A stretch of DNA of 64,000 bases. Origin: an uncultured Salinicoccus sp. (GTDB lineage Bacteria > Bacillota > Bacilli > Staphylococcales > Salinicoccaceae). Positions 25,901 through 34,219 of this stretch are shown here, piece after piece. The position numbers and the translations under genes are program-made. Each line of letters opens with the position of its first letter. Within the stretch, counting starts at the first letter, position 1. The notes below the pieces were generated by a model. That model was given only the letters and a program-made list of their open reading frames with translations. It made no database searches and was not told the origin of the DNA. The DNA lies in the NCBI GenBank assembly GCA_947494965.1, contig CANLWV010000010.1, forward strand, positions 18,585 to 82,584. The letters run 5' to 3'.

Positions 25901-26839
25901 ATGCAATCAAATATTTATGGCAACACCCCTCCGATGTTGGGGGCGAAAAATCTTACAAAGACTGACGAATACGATACGGATGTACTGGTCTACGGTGTAC
26001 CGTGGGAGGGGGCCTGTACTTGGGGAGACTACACAGGGTGCGAACTGGGCCCGAAACAGATCAGATTGTCCTCTGCGCGGTACAGCACTTACTTGCCCGA
26101 GCTGAATCATATCAATGTGGAAGACCATTTGAGCCTTGGGGATGTTGGCGATGTCAGCGTCATACCGCATGATGTGCCGGGCACCATGGACCGCATTGAA
26201 GCATTCGCCGAAAACCTGTGGCGCTCAGGTAAGTTCCTGGTAGGTCTCGGTGGCGACCACGGCATCACATATCCTGTCGTCAAAGCCTTGACCAACACCG
26301 GCAAAAAGGTGGGGATCATCCATCTGGACTCCCACTATGATAATATGCCTCACTATGAAGGAGACAGGTTTGCCAGAAGTACGCCATTCATGCGCCTTTA
26401 CGAGACCGACGGAGTCAGGAATGAGAGTCTTATACATGCAGGCATCAAGGGTCCGAGAAATAAACCGGAGACGGGAGCCTATGCTCAGGAAGCGGGAGCC
26501 GTGACGCTTTCGATCAATGACATCAAGGGGGCACATGACCTGAAAGCCTATGCGAATGAAATATATGATATGGCAGCACAAGAGGTGGATGTCGTCTATT
26601 TGACGATCTGCAGCGACGTGTTGGACTTTGCGTTCAACCCAGGAGGTCCCGTCGATGGCAATGGGCTCACATCCCATGAGCTGGTGACGATGATCTATGA
26701 ATTCGGTAAACGGGGATTATGTGGAATGGATTTTGTCGAAGTGTACCCTCAGCAGGACGCGAACCAGAACTCAGCGCACTTTGTATCAACAGCGGTTTTA
26801 TATGTGCTGGCGGGCCATGTACATGGTGGTCATGCTTGA
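25901..26839 (+). CDS. Arginase/agmatinase/formiminoglutamase-family hydrolase
   Basis: A 312-residue ureohydrolase. Binuclear metal ligands visible are His120 in G-G-D-H-G, Asp143/His145/Asp147 in H-L-D-S-H-Y-D-N and Asp239 in C-S-D-V-L-D-F-A-F-N-P-G. In most relatives the last block starts D-x-D-V-L-D; here the first Asp is Cys237, a change I also associate with some formimidoylglutamases. AGGAGG precedes ATG 25901. A variant Nramp-like transporter follows 52 bp downstream, probably in the same transcript. The guanidino or formimino substrate cannot be fixed from sequence. Confidence 0.85.
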   Translation: MQSNIYGNTPPMLGAKNLTKTDEYDTDVLVYGVPWEGACTWGDYTGCELGPKQIRLSSARYSTYLPELNHINVEDHLSLGDVGDVSVIPHDVPGTMDRIEAFAENLWRSGKFLVGLGGDHGITYPVVKALTNTGKKVGIIHLDSHYDNMPHYEGDRFARSTPFMRLYETDGVRNESLIHAGIKGPRNKPETGAYAQEAGAVTLSINDIKGAHDLKAYANEIYDMAAQEVDVVYLTICSDVLDFAFNPGGPVDGNGLTSHELVTMIYEFGKRGLCGMDFVEVYPQQDANQNSAHFVSTAVLYVLAGHVHGGHA

Positions 26840-26891
26840 TAGATGAACGGGCGATGGGAGACTGTCTTCTGTATCCAAAGGGGTGGAAGCA

Positions 26892-28112
26892 TTGAATGGA
26901 CAGAAAATTATTGAAAAGCTGAAAGTGATAGGGCCAGGTGCAATCATCACGGCTTCGTTCATCGGACCAGGCACCGTGACGACAGCCACACGTGCAGGTG
27001 CAGGGTTTGGGTTCGCCCTCCTGTGGGCAGTGGTTTTTGCGATTCTGGCGACAATCGTACTGCAGGAGATGGTCGCAAGGATCGGTATGGTGACAGGTGA
27101 AGGGCTGGGGGAAAATATACGCGGGTTATTCGATAATGTCATATTGAAATTCGCTGCAGTCTGGCTGGTCATGATTGCAGTGTGCGTAGGATGTGCTGCA
27201 TACATCAGCGGCGACCTGCTCGGCACTTCCCTCGGTGTCTCCTATTTATTTGGAATACCGGAGAACTACGTGGCGCCGATCATTGGAATCATCATACTCA
27301 CTCTTGGGCTGAGCGGAAGCTACAAAATCATCGAAAAGGTGATGATTGGGCTAATCGTCCTGATGAGCATTACATTCATAACGACGATGATAGTATCAGC
27401 ACCTGATGTCGGCGCGATATTCAAAGGGGCTTTCGTTCCCGGCATCCCTGATGGTTCGATTCTGATGATCATTGCGCTGATCGGCACGACGGTGGTACCG
27501 TATAATTTTTTCATACATGCCTCGACGGTCAGCGAAAAGTGGGACAGTGCAGATGGCTTGAATGAGTCCAGAATCGATACAATCCTCACCATCACCGTAG
27601 GTGGGTTCATCACTGCAGCAATACTTATTACTGCAGGTGCGCTGATTGAAGGTCAAGAAGTGACCAATGTCGTCGAATTGGCAGCGCCACTCGAGCCCTT
27701 GATGGGTGACCTTGCACCATTTTTCATAAGTGTCGGGCTATTTTCGGCAGGGTTATCCTCAGCAATCGCCTCACCGATGGGGGCAGCGGTGACGGTGAGC
27801 AGCTTCATGCACTGGAAGGGTGGTTTTGACAATAGGAAGTATAAGATTGTCTTTGCTTCTGTGATCAGTCTCGGCATCGTGACTTCAGCCATTGGTTTCG
27901 AACCTCTGGAAGTATTACTTTTCGCACAGGCATTGAACGGGCTTATACTTCCAATCATTGCCGTGCTGATTATGATCATCATCAATAAAAAAGCAGTGAT
28001 GAAAAAGCATGTCAACGCCTTATGGCTGAATGTCGTTGGCTGGGCGGTAACGGCAGTGGTTTCTTTTCTTGGGCTCTACAGTCTGATTGATGCGGTTACT
28101 TCTTTGATGTAA
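26892..28112 (+). CDS. Nramp-related transporter with altered metal motifs
   Basis: A 406-residue SLC11/Nramp-fold membrane protein with about 11 helices. Canonical Nramp proteins coordinate Mn2+/Fe2+ through D-P-G-N in helix 1 and M-P-H in helix 6. Here these read G-P-G-T (25-28) and V-P-Y (202-204), so Asp, Asn and Met ligands are all replaced while the fold stays clear (A-T-R-A-G-A-G-F-G-F-A-L-L-W). It belongs to a divergent Nramp-related clade and may carry another ion or solute. A TTG at 26892 follows an AGGGGTGG site; a GTG at 26883 overlaps that site. It is paired with the arginase-family gene upstream. Confidence 0.85.
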   Translation: MNGQKIIEKLKVIGPGAIITASFIGPGTVTTATRAGAGFGFALLWAVVFAILATIVLQEMVARIGMVTGEGLGENIRGLFDNVILKFAAVWLVMIAVCVGCAAYISGDLLGTSLGVSYLFGIPENYVAPIIGIIILTLGLSGSYKIIEKVMIGLIVLMSITFITTMIVSAPDVGAIFKGAFVPGIPDGSILMIIALIGTTVVPYNFFIHASTVSEKWDSADGLNESRIDTILTITVGGFITAAILITAGALIEGQEVTNVVELAAPLEPLMGDLAPFFISVGLFSAGLSSAIASPMGAAVTVSSFMHWKGGFDNRKYKIVFASVISLGIVTSAIGFEPLEVLLFAQALNGLILPIIAVLIMIIINKKAVMKKHVNALWLNVVGWAVTAVVSFLGLYSLIDAVTSLM

Positions 28113-28179
28113 GCGCATGGCTGTCACTGGAAGATGAAATTGCTTATAATGATGGTTAACACATTGAAAGGGTGAGAAT

Positions 28180-28596
28180 ATGAAAGTTAATGCGAAATGG
28201 ACAGGCGGAATGGCCTACAATTCTAAAGGTGACAGTTCGGGCTATGATGTGACGATGGACGCCAGCAGCAGTGTCGGCGGTAATGACAGTGGTCCAAGGC
28301 CGATGGAAATGGTGCTGCATGGTGTAGCCGGCTGCATGGGCATCGATCTTAATGTCATCATGAGGCATAGCATGGATAAAGTGGAAAGCATTGATATAGA
28401 TATCGAAGCTGAACGTGCAGACACTGAACCGAAGCGCTTCACCGATGTCGTAATCGTCGTCAGGATCAAAGGGGACGTCACTGAGAAGGTGGCGCAGCGT
28501 GCAGTAAAATTATCAGCGGATAAATACTGTTCCGCAATCAACTCATTGAATGCCACAATTTCTACCAAGCTTGAACTGAATGGAGAAATGAAATAA
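28180..28596 (+). CDS. OsmC/YhfA-family protein
   Basis: A 138-residue OsmC-fold protein with the two conserved cysteines, Cys52 (V-A-G-C-M-G-I-D) and Cys117 (D-K-Y-C-S-A). Family members are either thiol peroxidases for organic hydroperoxides or, in the YhfA branch, of unknown activity. The gene has a TATAAT-containing promoter region near 28145 and its own terminator, so it is monocistronic. Confidence 0.88.
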   Translation: MKVNAKWTGGMAYNSKGDSSGYDVTMDASSSVGGNDSGPRPMEMVLHGVAGCMGIDLNVIMRHSMDKVESIDIDIEAERADTEPKRFTDVVIVVRIKGDVTEKVAQRAVKLSADKYCSAINSLNATISTKLELNGEMK

Positions 28597-28627
28597 AAAG
28601 GAGGAGCGTCCAGACGCTCCTCCTTTT
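28596..28627. terminator. Bidirectional terminator between osmC and the lipoprotein gene
   Basis: A 15-bp stem (28596-28610 with 28613-28627; core GGAGGAGCGTC) has A-runs on one side and T-runs on the other, between convergent genes. The minus-strand gene's stop codon lies at its edge. Confidence 0.9.
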
Positions 28628-29246
28628 AACTTCCGTAAAACCCAGTATCTTCAAGGTTTTTGTGCTGGAGGATGATTTCTGTAATCTTGTCCTCCTGATC
28701 ATATTTCAGCATGACATACTGCTCGTTTGAATCATCGGCATCATAGATCATCCAGAAGTCGGAAACCTCGTCACGCGTCGGCCAGCCGAATGTTTCAACG
28801 GCCTCCTGCTTTGTGAGGTTTTCCGGAAAGATGATGATGCCGTTGATTTTAAGTTCGCTTAAATCATCGGCCCCCTCCCTTTTTTCAGGGAAGTTGAAGG
28901 CGATATGATCATAGTGGTAATAGACACCATCAATGCTTTGACCGTTTCCAACCGGTTCTCCCAGTATGCGCGTCATATATTCGTAACTGGAGCGGAGTGA
29001 AATCGTTCTGTACTCATAATTGGCTGAGAACAAGTTTGAGACGAAGGCATCGCGCGTTACATCGATGGGTGTTACTTCTGTGGGTTCTTTTTCGCTGGCG
29101 ACTTCTGTAGTCTCTTCTGTTGATTCTTCACTAGCAGATTCTCCGGTGTCCTCCGTAGCGCTCTGGTTTGAATCATCTGGAATGAACAAGCCTACACATG
29201 ACGGGATGAACAGTGGAATGGCGAGTAGGACAATGATGAATTTCAT
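28626..29246 (-). CDS. Putative lipoprotein following the CPA1 antiporter
   Basis: A 206-residue secreted protein. The signal peptide ends in I-P-S-C with a candidate lipidation cysteine at residue 17, an unusual lipobox because of the proline. A Ser/Glu/Thr-rich linker (about 25-65) leads to a domain with Y-x-Y-x-H/F strands and E-T-F-G-W-P-T-R. The start codon directly follows the antiporter stop (29247) and uses a GAGGGGG site inside that gene, so the two are translated together. No family function is recognised. Confidence 0.75.
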   Translation of the reverse strand: MKFIIVLLAIPLFIPSCVGLFIPDDSNQSATEDTGESASEESTEETTEVASEKEPTEVTPIDVTRDAFVSNLFSANYEYRTISLRSSYEYMTRILGEPVGNGQSIDGVYYHYDHIAFNFPEKREGADDLSELKINGIIIFPENLTKQEAVETFGWPTRDEVSDFWMIYDADDSNEQYVMLKYDQEDKITEIILQHKNLEDTGFYGS

Positions 29247-30764
29247 TTAATCCCCCTCTTTTGTCACTTTTTTCTTGGGAAACGGCTTCTGACGTGCCTT
29301 TTTGCTCTTAGGTGGTTCTTTTGGTTTACTGAAATATGCTTCTGTACGCTCACGTAGCTTTCTTGGCATCATGACATAGATGAAATCTTCAGAAAGCATC
29401 TTCGTTTCTCCGTTAGGTGTAATCAACTCATCATTTCTTATGATGGCGATGACGAGGACATCAGTCGGCAAGTCCAAGTCTTTGATCTGCACGTTCTGAT
29501 GGGCAGAATGCGAAGGGAGTTCAATCCCGTATATATCGTTCTGCGTCTGGCCTAAAGCCAGCAGTTCGACCGAATAGGCCGGAGCTTCCGCTTCCCCTTC
29601 GTCAAATCCCAGCCAGCGGGCTACTGGTGTGATGGTGCTCCCTTGCAGCAAGGCAGAGAACAAGACGATAAAGAAGACTACGTTGAAGACGAGGTATCCG
29701 CTCTCGATGTCACTGACTAGTGGATAAGTCGCTAAAACGATCGGCACAGAGCCACGCAGACCAGCCCACGAAATGAATATTTTCTCCTTGAGGTCGTACT
29801 TGCTCGCAATCAAAGTGAGGAAGACACCGATTGGCCTGGCGATGAATATGAGGATGAGTGCCATCAGGATCCCCTGGAATGTATAGTTGATCAATTCCCC
29901 AGGAAAGGCCAGCAGGCCGAGCATGATGAACATGACAATCTGCATCATCCACGCCAATCCTTCATTGAAGCGCAGTATGGAATGTTTATAGGTAAGGGGC
30001 CGATTCCCCATCAGTACCGCCATAACATACACAGAGAGCAATCCACTTGCACCGATGACTTCTGTAACACCGAAAGTCAGCATCGCAAATCCAAGGGAGA
30101 GCACCGGATAGAGTCCAGAAGCTTCGAGGTCGATCCGGTTGATGACGAAAACCGCAAGCCGGCCTATAATGATACCGGCTATGATGGCAACACCCATCTG
30201 CCAAAAGAAGGTAAGTAAGAGATATAAAACATTGCTCTCTCCTGGCATTTCGATGACCGATATGATGGTGACGGTAAGGAACACAGCCATCGGGTCGTTC
30301 GTTCCGGATTCCGCTTCAATCGTTGAAGATAGTTTTTCCTTGATGTTTTTACTGCCGAATACTGCAAATACTGCAGCAGCATCAGTCGAGCCGACGATGG
30401 ACCCGAGCAGCATCGATGTCATGAAATCAAGGTCCAGGATCAGATAGGCAAACAGACCGAGTATGAAACTTGTCAGCAATACGCCGATGGTCGCAAGAAG
30501 TACCGCTGAACCAGCCACCTTTTTGATGGTCATGATATTGGTTTGGAGGCCACCTTCAAAAAGTATGACGACAAGTGCTATCATACCAATCAGTTGGGTG
30601 AGTTCCACATTATCGTAGTAGATGACCTGGTTCAGAAGTATACCTATGATTATGAAGAGTACAAGCGAGGGGACACCGAGTCTGGACGAAAAACGTGTCA
30701 TCACAACGCCCAAGACCAGCAGTATGGCAATCAACAAGATCGGATAGTCTAGCTGGACATCCAT
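29247..30764 (-). CDS. CPA1-family K+/H+ or Na+/H+ antiporter (NhaP2-like)
   Basis: A 505-residue antiporter. The membrane part has about 12 helices with the S-T-D-A-A-A-V-F and E-S-G-T-N-D-P motifs whose acidic residues bind the cation, and a short cytosolic TrkA-C-like domain (about 400-480) suggests ligand control by nucleotides. A Lys-rich tail ends the protein. Such proteins release K+ or Na+ in alkali or osmotic stress. ATG 30764 has AAAGGGGG 6 nt upstream; a TTG one codon earlier is less likely. It is followed without a gap by the lipoprotein gene. Confidence 0.88.
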   Translation of the reverse strand: MDVQLDYPILLIAILLVLGVVMTRFSSRLGVPSLVLFIIIGILLNQVIYYDNVELTQLIGMIALVVILFEGGLQTNIMTIKKVAGSAVLLATIGVLLTSFILGLFAYLILDLDFMTSMLLGSIVGSTDAAAVFAVFGSKNIKEKLSSTIEAESGTNDPMAVFLTVTIISVIEMPGESNVLYLLLTFFWQMGVAIIAGIIIGRLAVFVINRIDLEASGLYPVLSLGFAMLTFGVTEVIGASGLLSVYVMAVLMGNRPLTYKHSILRFNEGLAWMMQIVMFIMLGLLAFPGELINYTFQGILMALILIFIARPIGVFLTLIASKYDLKEKIFISWAGLRGSVPIVLATYPLVSDIESGYLVFNVVFFIVLFSALLQGSTITPVARWLGFDEGEAEAPAYSVELLALGQTQNDIYGIELPSHSAHQNVQIKDLDLPTDVLVIAIIRNDELITPNGETKMLSEDFIYVMMPRKLRERTEAYFSKPKEPPKSKKARQKPFPKKKVTKEGD

Positions 30765-30843
30765 CAAAAACCCCCTTTCACCTGATATTTGTATATATAA
30801 TTATAATTGAGTACCAACTAAAATACTAGCGGAGGAACAGCTT

Positions 30844-31560
30844 ATGCTGAAAATCGATCATCTGGAAACGATGCAGAGGAACTTCAGCCTTGATATTGAA
30901 AACGTCACATTTCATAGAGGTGTAAATATCATCCTAGGGCCTAACGGGGGTGGCAAAAGCACGCTTCTGAAGGGGATGCTCGGTTACGGTGGGAGCCATA
31001 TTCTGAGCCGTGAGATCGCTTATCATGGTTCGGCCTTGGGGGACATCTCAGACATCATATCGTTCCTGCCGCAGGAGAATCCCCGCTTCAGAATACGCGT
31101 CGAAGAGTATCTGATCATGACTGCAGCTGCGGGGAAGGTCGCGGAGGAACGGGTGGCTGAAATCATCAGGCGTTTCCACATCGGCCACCTTCTAGGGCGT
31201 TCGATAGAGGAACTATCCGGCGGCGAATTCAAAAGGGTGCAATGCGCTCAAATCGCCCTCGAAGATAAGCCGATCATCATGATTGATGAAATAGAACAAG
31301 GACTTGATCTATTTCATCAGCACGAAATGATGAAGTGGCTGACGAGGGAAGGACAGAAAAAAATAGTCATCACCACCATGCATGAAGCACAGTTGGCGAT
31401 GACTTATGGAGACACGATCACACTTCTTCAGGCAGGACGCGCGGAAGGTCCGCTGCCTGCAGCCCAGGTGACGAGCGGACAGCTCTCAAGGTGCTACAAC
31501 ATCAGATTGACTATGGAACGGCATAGAAACGCCGTATCCATCTATCACAGTCCACTATAG
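30844..31560 (+). CDS. Orphan ABC transporter ATP-binding protein (FecE-like)
   Basis: A 238-residue ABC ATPase: Walker A G-P-N-G-G-G-K-S-T (34-42), Q-loop F-L-P-Q, signature L-S-G-G-E, Walker B I-I-M-I-D-E, D-loop-like G-L-D and the H-loop T-T-M-H-E-A. The T-M-H-x-x-x-L-A pattern is most like importers of ferric siderophores, haem or cobalamin. No permease or binding protein is next to it. GGAGGA precedes ATG 30844. The stop overlaps the convergent coaW end by 6 nt. Confidence 0.85.
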   Translation: MLKIDHLETMQRNFSLDIENVTFHRGVNIILGPNGGGKSTLLKGMLGYGGSHILSREIAYHGSALGDISDIISFLPQENPRFRIRVEEYLIMTAAAGKVAEERVAEIIRRFHIGHLLGRSIEELSGGEFKRVQCAQIALEDKPIIMIDEIEQGLDLFHQHEMMKWLTREGQKKIVITTMHEAQLAMTYGDTITLLQAGRAEGPLPAAQVTSGQLSRCYNIRLTMERHRNAVSIYHSPL

Positions 31561-32352
31561 AATGGCACCCAATGCCCCTGAGTATTCACCATTGTGAATG
31601 ATGTGGGCCCTTGCGTCCTTCAGCCCGGCGTAGCGATTGATGATATCTTTCATCACCGTGTTGTCGAGCAGGGTGGAGCCGATGAAGACGATATCATCCG
31701 TCTCGAAGCCTTCAGCGAGGCTTATTCCAATGGCTGTTACAGTTTCGGCAACAAGACCAATGACGGCTTGTACTTTATCGGCAGGCTGCAGTTTAGAAAC
31801 TTCCCCGGAGAGGACATTACCGAAGTTGCTCGCGGTCAGATCACCTGGAATCGGTGTCGGGCGTCCAGCATAGATATGATGGACTTTAAGGTCGATTTCA
31901 TCCCGGTTGCCTTGGGTGGCCAGATGGATGATTGAATCATAGTCGTGGACGCCGGCAAGCAGGGTGGATAGGCCGATCAGCGTGCCGCCGCCCACTCCAG
32001 ATCCCGCTACCCTCTGTTGACCGGAGGGGCCGGCATAGTGAAAGCTAGTACCGGTGCCGACATTCAAGTAGATGAAATGTCCAAGGCGGACGTCCTGCTC
32101 CTTCATCAGTTTGAGCAGCCCACGGTATGTCGCTTCAAATTCGACCGATATGGCTTCATGATGCTTCAATTTTTCTGCCATATATGCAGACTTGCCGCCT
32201 GTCAGGTATATCAGATCATCTGTATGTTCTGCGTTCAATCGATCTATCAAAGCATCCACTTGGGCAGATGGCCACCTTTCGAAACTGCGTCCCTCGTCAT
32301 CGATGTAGGCGACCTTGATCAGTGTGCCTCCTGCGTCTATTCCAATTTTCAT
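31555..32352 (-). CDS. coaW: Type II pantothenate kinase
   Basis: A 265-residue actin-fold kinase that makes 4'-phosphopantothenate, the first step of coenzyme A synthesis. It shows M-K-I-G-I-D-A-G-G-T-L-I-K, the glutamate region V-E-F-E-A-T-Y-R-G and N-V-G-T-G-T-S-F. Its size matches the 267-residue S. aureus enzyme, the type found in staphylococci and not feedback-inhibited like CoaA. ATG 32352 has GGAGG 5 nt upstream. The only promoter-like -10 close upstream lies inside the loop of the preceding terminator. Confidence 0.93.
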   Translation of the reverse strand: MKIGIDAGGTLIKVAYIDDEGRSFERWPSAQVDALIDRLNAEHTDDLIYLTGGKSAYMAEKLKHHEAISVEFEATYRGLLKLMKEQDVRLGHFIYLNVGTGTSFHYAGPSGQQRVAGSGVGGGTLIGLSTLLAGVHDYDSIIHLATQGNRDEIDLKVHHIYAGRPTPIPGDLTASNFGNVLSGEVSKLQPADKVQAVIGLVAETVTAIGISLAEGFETDDIVFIGSTLLDNTVMKDIINRYAGLKDARAHIIHNGEYSGALGAIL

Positions 32353-32363
32353 AAAAGCCTCCA

Positions 32364-32402
32364 AAAAAAGAATGTCATTGGTTGTATTATACCAATGACA
32401 TT
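32364..32402 (-). terminator. Terminator of the BCCT gene with a TATAAT in its loop
   Basis: A 12-bp stem (AATGTCATTGGT at 32371-32382 with its complement at 32391-32402) is followed on the minus strand by C-T7, then at once by the coaW ribosome site. The loop contains the minus-strand sequence TATAAT, which could be the -10 of a coaW promoter. Confidence 0.8.
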
Positions 32403-32422
32403 CCAACTTAGTAACATTAAAT

Positions 32423-34054
32423 TCAGGCTCTTGTGCGATCTTTGCGTTGACGGCGCTTCATCGAATCATTTGGTTCTCGTCTGAGTGATTTGGAGACTGC
32501 GATGATCATGGCGATGAGGACAAGTCCAAACGGCAGACCGGCCAGCAGTGAAGCGGCTTGTAGGCTTGTCAGGCCGCCAGCGATGATCAGGGTGACTGTA
32601 AGGAAACCAAGCAGTACTCCCCAGATGACTTTAAGGCGTGTACTTGGCGAATCCGTGTTCCCTGAGGTCATTCCCGCCACGATGAATGTTGCCGAGTCTG
32701 CTGATGTGACAAGGAATGTAAAAATCAGCAGTATTGCGAGGGCTGAGAACAATTCAGTCAGCGGCAGCTGATCGAACAATGCGAAAAGTGCTGCAGTATC
32801 ATCTTCGAGTACGAGTGCTCCGATATTTGTTCCATTGAACAGATCAGAGTAGATCGCCGTACCACCCAGGGCACCGATCCAGAGGAAGGAAAGTATCGGT
32901 GGAATGATGAGGATTCCCATTACATACTCGCGTATGGAGCGCCCTTTGGAGACGCGGGCCACGAAGGAACCGATGAACGGACTCCAGGCGATGACCCACG
33001 CCCAGTAGAAGACCGTCCACTCCTGCACCCAGACTTCACCGGTATAAGGTTGCATGCGCAACGAATACCCGACATAGTTGGATAGGTAATCACCAAGCCC
33101 CACAACGATGCTCTCCATGATGAACGTGAAAGGACCAACAGCCATTATGAAGATGGTGATGACAGCGGCAAGCAGCATGTTAAGGTTGCTCAGCCATTTG
33201 ATGCCGCGTTTCAGGCCGGTCGTCGTCGACAGTATGAAGAAGCCTGTCATCAGGGCAGTAAGTATGATTTGGGTCAACGGCCCCGATGGGATGCCGTAGG
33301 CTATGTTCAGCCCCCCGTCCATCTGCATGATGCCAAGGCCAACTGATGTCGCCATCCCTGTAACAGTGGCGACCACGGCAAGTATATCTATGGATTTCCT
33401 CAGCTTCTGGTTATAGTCATTGCCGAGTATCGGTTCGAGCGAGGTGGAGACCAGGCCGTCCTTCTTCTTGCGGTATTGGTTGTAGCCAATTGCAAGGCCG
33501 GCTACCCCAAATATGGACCATTGGGAAATCCCCCAGTGGAAGAATGAATAGCCCATGGCCATGCGCGCCGCCTCCACGGACTCAGTCTCTCCACCCGGAA
33601 AGGGTGAGATCATATAATGGCTCATCGGTTCCGCGACACCGAAGAACACGAGACCTACACCCAATCCGCCGGAAAACAGCATGCCGATCCATGAACGGAA
33701 AGAGAATTCAGGTTTCGAATTATCTCCCCCGAGCTTGATGCGGCCATATGGCGAGAGCGCCAGGAAAATCAGGAATAGAGCAAATCCAAATACTGCAATC
33801 ATGAAGAACCAACTGAATAATCCGGCAATCCAGCCATAGACTGAGCTTGATGCAGCTTCGAACTTGCCAGGTATGATCGTTGCCACCAAGGCAGCAGCGA
33901 TGATGATTGAAGCGGCGGTCCAGAACACCAACCCTAGGCTTGACCCTTTTTTTGGCTCCAGGTTCTTATCCGGTCGTTTCTCTTTTTCGAATTTGGAACT
34001 TTTCTTCGACTTATCCCCCTTTTTGGGATTACTGTCTAAATTGCCATTGTCCAA
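32423..34054 (-). CDS. BCCT-family glycine betaine/choline/carnitine transporter
   Basis: A 543-residue betaine-choline-carnitine transporter with 12 helices. The family signature M-G-Y-S-F-F-H-W-G-I-S-Q-W-S-I-F-G-V-A-G with its substrate-cage tryptophans is complete, after an unusually Lys-rich 36-residue cytosolic N-terminus. It takes up compatible solutes with Na+ in osmotic stress, similar to OpuD. The start is the TTG at 34054, 5-6 nt after GGGGGAG; an ATG at 34047 is out of frame. A SigB-like and an overlapping SigA-like promoter lie about 40-60 bp upstream. Confidence 0.9.
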   Translation of the reverse strand: MDNGNLDSNPKKGDKSKKSSKFEKEKRPDKNLEPKKGSSLGLVFWTAASIIIAAALVATIIPGKFEAASSSVYGWIAGLFSWFFMIAVFGFALFLIFLALSPYGRIKLGGDNSKPEFSFRSWIGMLFSGGLGVGLVFFGVAEPMSHYMISPFPGGETESVEAARMAMGYSFFHWGISQWSIFGVAGLAIGYNQYRKKKDGLVSTSLEPILGNDYNQKLRKSIDILAVVATVTGMATSVGLGIMQMDGGLNIAYGIPSGPLTQIILTALMTGFFILSTTTGLKRGIKWLSNLNMLLAAVITIFIMAVGPFTFIMESIVVGLGDYLSNYVGYSLRMQPYTGEVWVQEWTVFYWAWVIAWSPFIGSFVARVSKGRSIREYVMGILIIPPILSFLWIGALGGTAIYSDLFNGTNIGALVLEDDTAALFALFDQLPLTELFSALAILLIFTFLVTSADSATFIVAGMTSGNTDSPSTRLKVIWGVLLGFLTVTLIIAGGLTSLQAASLLAGLPFGLVLIAMIIAVSKSLRREPNDSMKRRQRKDRTRA

Positions 34055-34079
34055 AATTTCTCCCCCTAAAATATCTTAT

Positions 34080-34116
34080 TGTATACCGTTGTACCCCCGT
34101 TGTGTCGAGACTAAAC
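34080..34116 (-). promoter_or_regulatory. Overlapping SigB-like and SigA-like promoters of the BCCT gene
   Basis: On the minus strand GTTTAG (34111-34116), a 14-bp spacer and GGGTAC (34091-34096) match the SigB pattern GTTTAA-N12-15-GGGTAT with one mismatch per element. TCGACA (34103-34108), a 17-bp spacer and TATACA (34080-34085) form a SigA-type promoter at almost the same place. Dual general-stress and housekeeping control fits an osmolyte importer. Confidence 0.55.
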
Positions 34117-34219
34117 ACCATTAAAACATTGAATATCAAGCTGACTATTTTTATACTGGAAAGGGTATAATAGTTATCATAACAAAATGACATTACATGT
34201 CAAAAAGGGGTTTTGGATT

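Noticed and set aside
25901..26839. Naming the arginase-family gene as agmatinase or formimidoylglutamase.
   Set aside because: No hut, agmatine or arginine genes are nearby and the key substrate residues cannot be assigned from sequence, so only the family is given.
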